Source of the DNA: Druceiella hillmani
Taxonomy: Eukaryota; Arthropoda; Insecta; Lepidoptera; Hepialidae
Assembly: GCA_039881145.1 (NCBI GenBank)
Contig: JAYKKI010000006.1
Span: 16,878,001 to 16,942,000, forward strand
Direction of reading: 5' to 3'
DNA length: 64,000 nt
Shown here: positions 39,640-64,000 of the stretch, piece after piece
Layout of the letters: each line of letters begins with the position of its first letter
Numbering within the stretch: the stretch's first letter is position 1
Notes under the pieces: model-generated
Told to the model about the DNA's origin: nothing
Database searches by the model: none
The model's input: the letters and a program-made list of their open reading frames with translations, nothing else
Program-made: the position numbers and the translations under genes

Positions 39640-39680
39640 TTTTTTCATAACGCGCCTAAAGAAGTATAACTTCAAAAAAA
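39640..39680. repeat. Helitron-like end motif
   Basis: CGCGCCTAAAGAAGTATAAC followed by TTCAAAA resembles the right end of the repeat at 6000-6425 and, inverted, sequence at 38800-38835. It may close a ~0.85-kb unit that includes the tRNA-Ala-like gene. Confidence 0.4.
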
Positions 39681-40099
39681 CATGACGTCAATGTGTACAG
39701 TGAAGCTCTAAACCACTAATAAATTTAAATACATCCACTACAGATAATAACAGAAATTACGAAATACAAAAGAGTGCAATGCAAAATCACAAAAAAACAT
39801 TATTAAAAAAGCCAGTAATTAATTGCATGAAATATAAAATAAAAAAAAATTATACGAAAAAATCTAAAAGATACAAAAAAATTAAAATATAAAGAAATAA
39901 AAATAAACAGTTCCAGTAAAATCCTAAAGAAAAATCCTTGCGATTTTTATTTACATGTTAAAAACCTGGATTTGTTTAGTTCAGGAGAGTAATAAAAATT
40001 TTCTATATTGATTTTTTAATGATATACTCTTACACTCACAACTCTTACACTCACACACTTAAAAAAGAAATTACATAGAAAGGATATAACCCCTGTTCG

Positions 40100-40570
40100 G
40101 TCCACAGTTATACCCATATGTACCTGTTAGACTCAGTCTGTTGACTAAATGAATGTCGTTATTCATGTCCCGATGGCTTCCCTCGCATCCGGCACTTGAC
40201 AGTGCATCTCTGTGTGATAGTTTAAACAAGATTTTCATATAAGACATATCCTTAGACGTTGTCTTGTTGTACTTGATATCGGTAGTTATCGGAACACCTG
40301 AAGTGAAGAGTTTATGTACAATAAACTGCTGTTATATCTGCTCAACGTGAAACTCGTCAGTAAATTGAAATTGTAATAATGAAATTGTCTCTCTCGTCAG
40401 TAATAATGAAATTGTAGTAAACGGCGTGCAAAGTGTCCATGACAACAGTCTTGCCTTTCGAATGATGTCCCAAGAAACAAACATTTTTCTTTTTGCCTAG
40501 TCGTCGGATGAAGTATTTGAATGTTGTCTCGTGAGTTTTGGCACGTGTATATTGGCACTTCTTAAAAAAT
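40100..40570 (-). pseudogene. Possible P-loop GTPase fragment (Snu114/EFTUD2-like?)
   Basis: The - strand reads KNVCFLGHHSKGKTVVMDTL, with a Walker A pattern GxxxxGKT, then later KYNKTTSKDMSYMKILF. The first segment recalls the NVxLxGHLHHGKTxFxDxL start of the EFTUD2/Snu114 GTPase, and the second its YTDxLF switch-I neighbourhood, but the similarity is thin and the frames are broken. If real, it is a decayed retrocopy. Confidence 0.22.
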
Positions 40571-41740
40571 ACACTATCATTCTGGTTATTTATTCGATGT
40601 TATCCTTGCTGAATACAATTAGCGCTGAAAGATACTATGTATCGCCAGAATAAAGATAGAGGTGAAGACAAAAAAGGCTTATATTAATTCAGCTTACTTC
40701 TAATAGTTCACGATTCCAATAGAGTCGTTATCGTCGTCATCTCCTCCCCCACTGGTTACATCGAGATATGTAAACAAAGGGACTATGGAAGCTGGGACCA
40801 TAGTAAACCGTTTTATTTTTACCACAGATAAATTGGTAGCTGTTGGCTCTTGCTACTGTAGGTACTATGCAATTGTCCAATACTATAAACTTCTCTGCGC
40901 ATTTCAAGTACGTAGTGACTTATTTATAGATTTTATCAGAAATATGCAAGAACATTAAACAAAACATAAAGCTGTAAATCTTTTTTCAGGGTCAAGCTTC
41001 GGAGCTAAAGGATTAAAAGATGTGAAGAAGAAAGTGCCCATATAAATTATTAAGATTAAGATTGTGAAGGTTTCCCTTTGACACAAGTTAAAAAAATTAT
41101 ATGGAACATAAAAAAAACATCAAACTCTATTATAAATTAAATGTGTTGTAGACTATTTCTTTTAGCAAGGTTTAAAAAACAAGAACAATTGATTACATAT
41201 AAAGGAAAACGAAAATAGAGGTTTAATCAATTTAAGGAAGTACAGTTAAATTTGAACAAAACCATGATATTACATAAATAGATACCAAAAATGTTGTACG
41301 GTAATAATCATATGCGAAAATACAATATTACTGGTTAAGATGAGAGCAACGAAACATGGCACACAAAATAAGATATTTGAAAAGTGTTTGGAGAGTTCAA
41401 CGTTCCAAGTTACTTAAAAAAAATATACAATGAGTCTTAAAAAAAGATGGCAGATTTTATTGTACAAAATTTGAGTGTTGACGTTAAATATAATATGTTG
41501 TTAATTAACTTGCACTGGGAAATAGCATACTGGATTTTGTAATAAATTACATGCAAATCATATATAAAAGGTCCACTTTCCATTTTTCATTACAATCTAA
41601 ACTTATATGAGAATTGCTTACTTCTTTAAAAGGAGTGTTCACAGTAATGAACATTAAAGCGATGTATATTTTGATAGAAGGTTGACAATGAAAAAAATTA
41701 TTTCACATTGTTTTTTATTTGCTTTGTCAGTATTTATTTA

Positions 41741-41908
41741 CAATTAAATGAAACTACGTAATATAATATTATTTCTATTTTCTTTAAGTTCTTTACCACA
41801 ACCTAGGTTTCGTTGTATTACAACATCTTAAACTAAAAATAATACTACATAACGTAGTTTCATTTAATTGTGGATAATGAATTTCTACAAAATTAACGCC
41901 AAATATAT
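41741..41908 (-). mobile_element. Penelope/retrozyme-like short element, copy B
   Basis: Flanked by the 14-bp direct repeat TCAGTATTTATTTA at 41727-41740 and 41909-41922, a clear target duplication. The core is nearly palindromic: CAATTAAATGAAACTACGT at the left is complementary to ACGTAGTTTCATTTAATTG at 41853-41870. In the loop, on the - strand, AAGATGTTGTAATACAACGA is followed by AACCTAGGTTGTGG, the hammerhead-like part. The CTGA box is mutated to TTTA here. A single-sided tail AAAATTAACGCCAAATATAT follows. Confidence 0.7.
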
Positions 41909-42452
41909 TCAGTATTTATTTAGTTTATTTCTTCCAGGAGTATTTATATACTTTCAAGCATGTTTCTCGCCTGCCATATTGCGACTTTCCAAAATCAAGT
42001 CCAGAGTACATAAGTTTCATACAAACCTTAAACTGTGCATAGAAGATTTATTTCTTCAAAACCAATTATCCAACTTATAGTTTAACCTAAAGTGTTAACA
42101 CTGCGGCTTTTAAATATAAAACAAATAACACAAAAATATGCATAATAATTTCGATTAACAAAACACACAATTAACCATATACTTTTGAGCAATTCTGTAA
42201 TATAATTGGTGAAGCAGCCAGTGAAGCGGAAACAAATATCAAGATGGGGCATGTTTCACAATGCATCAGTCAATAGGAAACTAAAGAGAAGTTGAGGACA
42301 TTGACTAGTCAAATAGGAATTCACAACTGGACTATTATATGGATATTAGGTCTGAAAGTAATTGGCAAAAAATTTTACTAAGGAGGAAGGCATACTATAA
42401 TATTCACTTTATTATTTAAAAAAATCAGCAAATTGTTTGTTCTATGAATTTT

Positions 42453-42506
42453 ATATTTATTTTATGAACATACCTCACCTGCGAGGTATATTCATAAAAT
42501 AAATAT
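42453..42506. repeat. ~26-bp inverted repeat
   Basis: ATATTTATTTTATGAACATA with CCTCACC pairs with GCGAGGTATATTCATAAAAT and AAATAT, with about two mismatches and almost no loop. Confidence 0.85.
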
Positions 42507-43596
42507 TATTATTGCATTACAATAATAAATTAAACTACTTTTTTGGTACCTCAATTTTTTATTAGCTAAATAATAACTTTAATTTATATAATAACAATTC
42601 ATATCAGATCTGTAACAATAATTACACTCATATAATACTATATAGAGAAAAGTGGTATTATTGATTTCAAATTTATTTATATAGTTATTTAAGCTTTCTT
42701 GCATCGAAGCTTCTTTGCATTAAAACATTTCTTCGTACTCGCCACTTTATAACGAACCCCCTTCGTTTAGACGTATGAAGCTTTCATTGAAATTACAAAA
42801 GTTCATTCTATATCTTATCTAAATAATCTGCATTTATTTCATTTTGAGATATTTTTCATTGAAAATACGATTTAAACAAATAACCTATATAAATCCAACA
42901 ATACTATATGGGTAAGACGAGTCAAACGCATTCATATTGCTTCACATAATGTTGAAAATTTAATCTCTGTAGGCCAGTTCGCCGTATGAATGCTATCAAG
43001 TTAAATCAGACATATCTATATGACTAAGAAATATTATACAAACATTTAGATATTTAAATAACACTAATCGAAATAAAAATAAATAATTTTTATTAAAATA
43101 CCCGACATTTTATATATCAATGCATTCATTACTATGTTATATTATCATTTCAAATAAAAGCACCTTTTATTAACATCTACTGGCTTTTTTCATAATTCTA
43201 AGTGTCAAAAACATCCTTGATTGTATCAACGAAAATTAAAAATAATACATTGCGTGTGGCGTGCGACAGTGCTCATTGTGCCCTAAATATTGAGTCATGT
43301 GACATGTACTCCAGGAGAGAACATGTAATTTAAAGGCAATATTTGTATTAAACATTCCAATGTTATCAAATCACATTAGCATATAATTTGTGATTCTAAT
43401 TGAGATTATCATTACCTTTGTTAATAGAATATTCTCATTTTAATAGCCCAAAAATAGGTCATTTTTATGAATTTACTGCAATGTAAACAATTTACATATT
43501 ACTTTAAATTTTTTACAATTATCTTATTTTGATTAATACCATATACAAATGTTTACTTACAAAATATTTAAAAAATTACTTAGAAATTTGTTATTA

Positions 43597-44543
43597 CCGC
43601 CGGGCATGGATAAGTTAACTGGATGACGCATCAACACAAAATCTCTAGCCACGCGCAGGCACAATTTGTGCCACCGCTCCGGGCGAAGAGCTTACGCGCC
43701 TTCAGAAAGAAAACGAATGTCACAGCGAAAGTTTCTCGTGATTTTAAATCAAAATTAAATAAACCATGCCTTCTTGTGCTATAAAATATAGAAAAAACTT
43801 TACATCATCACTTCATAAAAATGGAATTACTTTTCACAAGTAAGTACACTGTTAACTATTATTTAAGCAAGTATAACTTCGTATGTTACAGTCAAATCGC
43901 CGGCAGTGATTCCGTCATATTGTTGACTTTTTCGCCACTAGAGATACGTCGCGACTTTATCGATAACTAAATCGATACTTTTGTTACTACTTAAAAATTC
44001 AAAAAATTATAAATAAGATATTTTTTAAAAAGTAAAATAAGTTCATTGATTTCTAAGCATATAATATTATATTTTACTTATATTTCACTTATCATTTTAG
44101 GTTCCCGAACTGGGCAACGCGAGTTATGGTTATTTGGCATTTATTACTAAAATTGTTTATATCTCCGAGTTTAGTATAATCGACAAGAAGTGTTATCCTT
44201 TTTTATCCAGTAAATTTCAGAATTCATATTAGTAAAATAAACGGTGTATTATATATATAACATTATTTCGTGCAATAGTTTATTAAGTTAATATAGTGAT
44301 TATAATATATTAAAAATTTTCTTTTTAAATAACAATGTTTTTAATGATAACATGTTTTTGACACATATCGAAAATACGGAAGTATCGAGCAAACTACATC
44401 TCTATGCTACTCCAAGGCACAAAGCACTGATTGGCTAACGGTGTCTCGTGGTACATTTACCCTAATGAGTAGTGACTAGCTTGGTTTTCATACAACTGTG
44501 TTCTTATGCACTATCTAGTGGTTAACTTATCCATGCCGCCGGG
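43597..44543 (+). mobile_element. P-element-like non-autonomous transposon with 8-bp TSD
   Basis: The element spans 43605-44535 (931 bp). Terminal repeats are identical for 15 bp (CATGGATAAGTTAAC), starting with CATG as in the P element. The 8-bp direct repeat CCGCCGGG flanks it at 43597-43604 and 44536-44543, the size made by P-family transposases. The flanks are themselves complementary (AGAAATTTGTTATTA and TAATAAAAAATTTCT), so it landed in the centre of a palindrome. It retains a first THAP exon (see 43766) but no transposase body, so it must be mobilised in trans if at all. Confidence 0.85.
43766..44123 (+). pseudogene. THAP-domain first exon of P-like element
   Basis: ATG at 43766 gives MPSCAIKYRKNFTSSLHKN and GITFH, then a donor gtaagt at 43840. 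An acceptor atttttag-type site ending at 44100 joins AA to G, giving FHKFPN, exactly the THAP pattern FHxFP. The second zinc Cys is missing (CAIKYRKN instead of CAVxxC). After FPN the frame is not THAP-like and soon stops. The intron (43840-44100) contains CGATA-rich sequence. An internally deleted transposase gene. Confidence 0.7.
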
Positions 44544-45570
44544 TAATAAAAAATTTCTTAAAGCTATGTGGTTGCCACAATTATACGGTTCTAAAACAAA
44601 AACATTAAAAAACAAACAATAAAGTTTATGAAGTTTGTCATTATATAATGAAAATAAATAGACACGTAGATTTTCAATAGGTTTTTTTTAACTGACTGAA
44701 AAAAAATGAACTAATTAATAAATGAGTTACTTTGATGATTTGATCTGGAAGAGGTTGTAGATAATTATAAATAATGTAATTATAATTGATTAAAGTTTGA
44801 TTAATAAAATCGTAACATTAATTCAAGAAATATCACGGCAACCATTTTGGAAAAAGTAGTTTTTAAACAAAATGCAATCAAAGTTTCAGATATGATTTTT
44901 GTTATCAGATTTAATGCTATATTTAATTAGCAATTCCTAGCCAATAAATGGTGCTTTCCTGTTCGTTATACCAATGTATAGCGATTATATTTTTATTGTA
45001 GTAATGTCGCATTGAAATCTATATGAAATCATAATTTTATTCTCAACAACTTTACTTAAAATTATTCATTTTTCAAGACCAACAAGACAGAAAGGTGCCT
45101 TAAAAAGTTGATAACTCTTACGATTTCCAAAATTTTTGTTAATTCTAGCTCATACTTATTCTACGGAGATCATAGAAAAAGAAATTAAAAAATCGTAAGT
45201 GATTACCCTTTGAACCTCAAAAAAGAATTAAATCATAGCATGAAATAAGAAATAACCAAAAATATCCTGTAGAATGTGTAATGACAACATCAATAATCCA
45301 GGTGGTTCCAGCCATCAATAAAATACCAAAGCGATCAACACATCTACAAATAAATTTGCTCTGAGTAATTGAAACATAAATAAAAAAATTGTTCCAATTT
45401 AGAGTAATATTCCTAGACATAATATTGACTTTGACGCATTTAAAATATAAAGAAACAGACATAACAAAACTAAGCGTTTTACAAAAGCAGGTTACATATG
45501 TTTATTAAAAATAATTAAATAAATTTTGCTACTTATCAAGTAAAATAATAATATACTTATAACATACTTC

Positions 45571-46345
45571 TCTCACCTCGTAGGAGCCATGGTGTCACGG
45601 GTATAGTCATATACTTATAACATAACTTTCTTACTAAGTTAATCATTTTGAGTGAAATGTTTCTGACAACTTTGAGTAAAATTAGACGAATTCCGCATAG
45701 TACAAGGCTGATTAAAAATACTCTAAATTCTCTCACCTAGCAGGAGCCATGGTGTCACAGGTATAGTCTTATACTTATAACATACCTTTCTTACTAAGTT
45801 AATCATTTTGAGTGAAATGTTTCTGACAAACATTGAATAAAATTAGACAAATTCTGCACAGTACAAGGTTGATTAAAAATGCTCTAAATTCTCTCACCTC
45901 GTAGGAACCATGGTGTCACAGGTATAGTCTTATACTTATAACATACCTTTCTTACTAAGTTAATAATTTTGAGTGCGAATTCTGCACAGTACAAGGTTGA
46001 TTAAAAATGCTCTAAATTCTCTCACCTCGTAGGAGCCATGGTGCCACAGGTATAGTCATATACTTATAACATACCTTTCTTAATAAGTTAATCATTTTGA
46101 GTGAAATGTTTCTGACAAACATTGAATAAAATTAGACAAATTCTGCACAGTACAAGGTTGATTAAAAATGCTCTAAATTCTCTCACCTCGTAGGAACCAT
46201 GGTGTCACAGGTATAATCTTATACTTATAACATACCTTTCTTACTAAGTTAATAATTTTGAGTGCGAATTCTGCACAGTACAAGGTTGATTAAAAATGCT
46301 CTAAATTCTCTCACCTCGTAGGAGCCATGGTGTCAGAGGTATAGT
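45571..46345. repeat. 160/128-bp satellite with 289-bp higher-order unit
   Basis: TCTCACCTCGTAGGAGCCAT starts units at 45571, 45731, 45892, 46020, 46181 and 46309. Spacings are 160, 161, 128, 161 and 128. The 128-bp form lacks about 33 bp (the GAAATGTTTCTGACAAACAT part) between GAGTG and CGAATTCTGC. The alternation makes a 289-bp dimer. No coding potential. Confidence 0.93.
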
Positions 46346-46544
46346 GGAACACAATAACTATACTAATTTGGTGGCATTTCACAAATGTAAGGAAAGTCAA
46401 CACCATGAGAATAATGTAAGCTAACAAACTAGAGGTCTCCATTGAACTATCTTTCCAAATATTGTGACACGTATAAATTTGTATCATAAAGCAGCATAAA
46501 CGAAGAAAAATGCATCATTATTAACTCCTAGAGTGCTCATATCA

Positions 46545-46576
46545 CAATATTGCTCACATATTGTGATATTGTAGCT
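46545..46576. repeat. Short inverted repeat
   Basis: TATCACAATAT and ATATTGTGATA pair exactly across a 7-base loop. It lies downstream of the GMP reductase stop codon, possibly in its 3' UTR region. Confidence 0.75.
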
Positions 46577-46906
46577 TGGGTGGTTAATCAATTAAAAATT
46601 GACAGCATTAGTAATTGAGTCATGGCTGAAGTTATTTACCATAAGCATGTTATTACTACCATGCCATATATGTAAATATTATAATTTGAAAATATATATT
46701 GTGCCCATGTTAAATTTAAAACATCCCCTTGCAGTAATTACATAATGATTATCCAGTGTAAACTCACAAACAATAAAATGCACAAAAATGAATGTTATCA
46801 ATGCGACTAGTGACATATGAAGAACTAATGGTAACAGTCTCTAGCATTTGATACATGCTACCTAGATGACTTACTCAAAACTATGGAGTAGTAGCCACTT
46901 TGCTTA

Positions 46907-46912
46907 TTTATT
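46907..46912 (-). promoter_or_regulatory. Possible polyadenylation signal of GMP reductase
   Basis: AATAAA on the - strand about 500 bp after the stop codon. No closer canonical hexamer was seen. Confidence 0.3.
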
Positions 46913-47410
46913 TCCTATATTTACAGCAGCGATCTTTAAAAAAATTATATGATATTTAACAATAAGTCAATTGACTCCAACTTGTGTGTCAAGCAGTAGA
47001 ACAGAAATGAACAAACTTGCAATGAGCACTGCATCTAAGGAATAAATTTAACGAGCTCACCAAACTAATAGGTCCTTCTGACATTCCATCTATATTAAAA
47101 TGTTTAAAATGTCAATTCAAAGTTGAGAAGATATACAGCTAATATAACAATGCGAATCAAAAGCAATTCTAAAAGATTAAATAAGATTTTTATAGATATA
47201 CATTGTTTAAAGTTTACAAAGTCCAAGCGCTACCATCAACTGCGAGACTACAAGAGTAAAAGGTATAGTGAAACAGTTTTTGAATGAAGATTTGTAATTA
47301 ATATAGCTTAAGCGCTGGCAATGCAAGTTACCATTTACTGTTAGAAGAAAACTACCACAATGCTGATAAAAATGACAGACTGCCAATAATTAAAAAAGCA
47401 TTGTCGAAAG

Positions 47411-62940
<15,530 letters not shown>

Positions 62941-63032
62941 CTAAAATAAATGTTAAAACAGCCTTATTTTAAAGGGCATTATAAGTTTTTATGATAGAAA
63001 TTCGTTTGGCCCAAAAGCCTTCGGTTTTTTAA

Positions 63033-63125
63033 ATTTTGTTTACCTTGACTTTCAGTATTGATAAACAAAGTTTTAAAATTGTCAATATTTTGTACATTAG
63101 TACTGATAGTCAAGGTAAACAAAAT
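63033..63125. repeat. 25-bp inverted repeat, one mismatch
   Basis: ATTTTGTTTACCTTGACTTT with CAGTA (63033-63057) pairs with 63101-63125, differing at one position, across a 43-base loop. Confidence 0.92.
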
Positions 63126-63468
63126 AACACCAAAATCAAAAGCATTTTCACCATAGAAACCCGGTACTGAACTTAAAGTAGATTTCTTCCCATTGTTTCC
63201 TCTATATTTTGTTTTTAACGATAAGTGATAATACCCCAAAATTATATCTAAATTTATGAATTTTCTGTAGGTGAATAAAAAACATTATAAAAAAATAATT
63301 TAGAGAAATCCAGTACAGATGTATTGAAGAATTAAAAATAATTATCAACTATTTTTTATGACAGCACATTAACAGAATCATCCTTTTAAAAGAATGCAAA
63401 TTTTCACATTAGCACATTAAAAGAATGCAAATTTTCTTCAATAATCTTTGAACAAAGGTTTTTAAATG

Positions 63469-63519
63469 GTACATAGGTTTTTGTGAAGTGTTTTCAACAC
63501 TTCACAAAAACCTATGTAC
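63469..63519. repeat. Perfect 24-bp palindrome
   Basis: GTACATAGGTTTTTGTGAAG with TGTT pairs exactly with 63496-63519 across a 3-base loop (ttc). Confidence 0.95.
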
Positions 63520-64000
63520 TTCAAAGTACAAAATACAAAAGTATATTGTGAAAAAATATTAAATTAATTTTAAAGTAAAATTAACAATAGCATTACGTAC
63601 ACAATTTTGTTTTGCTAAAAACATATTTAAAACATTTGCAACATTCTTGTAATTAAAATTAAAAACCTTTAACGTCCAATATCTACCCCCTAGAACTATC
63701 TTCATGCATATTCATTAGCATCATTACTGTGCTTTATAGCTTTCATTTTGTCTTATCCAACAGGATATATTTATATACAGGTGGTATAGTCTTAGCAATT
63801 TGCTGATTTTTACTATCAGGTAGGACACAAAATAATAAAAAATTAACAAAAATTCAAACGTTTATAACCTTCAAAACTCTCGTAACTTTTTATACGCCCA
63901 TTAACGTGTAATGTTATCATAATTAGCAATACAACAAAAGGGTAATAAGTTTGAAGAAAATAGCTAACTTAACCATCTGGCTTGTTGTAATATCCTCGCT

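Larger units (their letters stand above)
62941..64000. other. GMP reductase 5' intron (to window end)
   Basis: The missing N-terminal exon (expected motif NMDTVGTFEMA) is not present here, so the intron continues past the window. It holds two strong inverted repeats (63033-63125 and 63469-63519) and nothing else recognised. Confidence 0.6.

Overview
The window is AT-rich eukaryotic DNA with small spliced exons, long introns full of TA microsatellites, and many decayed animal transposons (mariner, Tc1, hAT, pogo, P-like, Helitron, RTE and Jockey-type LINEs, Copia). This points to an arthropod, most likely an insect; the species cannot be fixed from the sequence alone. Two host protein genes are clear, and they converge. 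On the + strand, 2516-30028 holds the 3' part of an interrupted collagen gene: eleven secure exons and one doubtful one, about 414 codons, ending in a short cysteine-containing tail with no C-terminal globular domain. Its 5' exons lie left of the window. On the - strand, 62940-47411 holds GMP reductase: seven exons from the residues just after the usual N-terminal segment to the stop codon. The first exon or exons lie right of the window.

Layout. 1-1212 is the 3' half of a hAT transposon with its terminal repeat. 1213-30028 is collagen exons and introns. The introns carry a degraded THAP segment, a hairpin-forming 92-bp repeat array, a DDE transposase fossil, two mariner fossils, a KRBA2-like integrase fossil, a 47-bp minisatellite, a LINE endonuclease fragment and a Tc1 fossil. 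30029-47410 is the intergenic space between the two convergent genes. It contains a MITE, an RTE reverse transcriptase fragment, a tRNA-derived SINE, a mariner remnant, a Helitron helicase remnant, a tRNA-Ala-like gene, a P-element-like transposon with a clean 8-bp target duplication, and a 160-bp satellite array with a 289-bp higher-order period. 47411-64000 is GMP reductase with introns holding an LTR pair, a pogo-type transposon that carries older insertions, and a Copia remnant.

The most unusual item is a small repeat family (near 12190-12352, 41741-41908 and 47680-47904). One copy is flanked by a 14-bp direct repeat. Its loop carries a hammerhead-ribozyme-like core (CTGAAGA, 5-bp hairpin, GAAA, flanked by CCAC and GTGG), as in Penelope-like elements and animal retrozymes. 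One copy sits directly upstream of the last GMP reductase exon, where the intron end is duplicated. The second strongest item is the P-element-like transposon at 43605-44535, which keeps a spliceable THAP-domain first exon. The two host genes have no evident functional link: one codes for extracellular matrix or membrane collagen, the other for a cytosolic purine-salvage enzyme.
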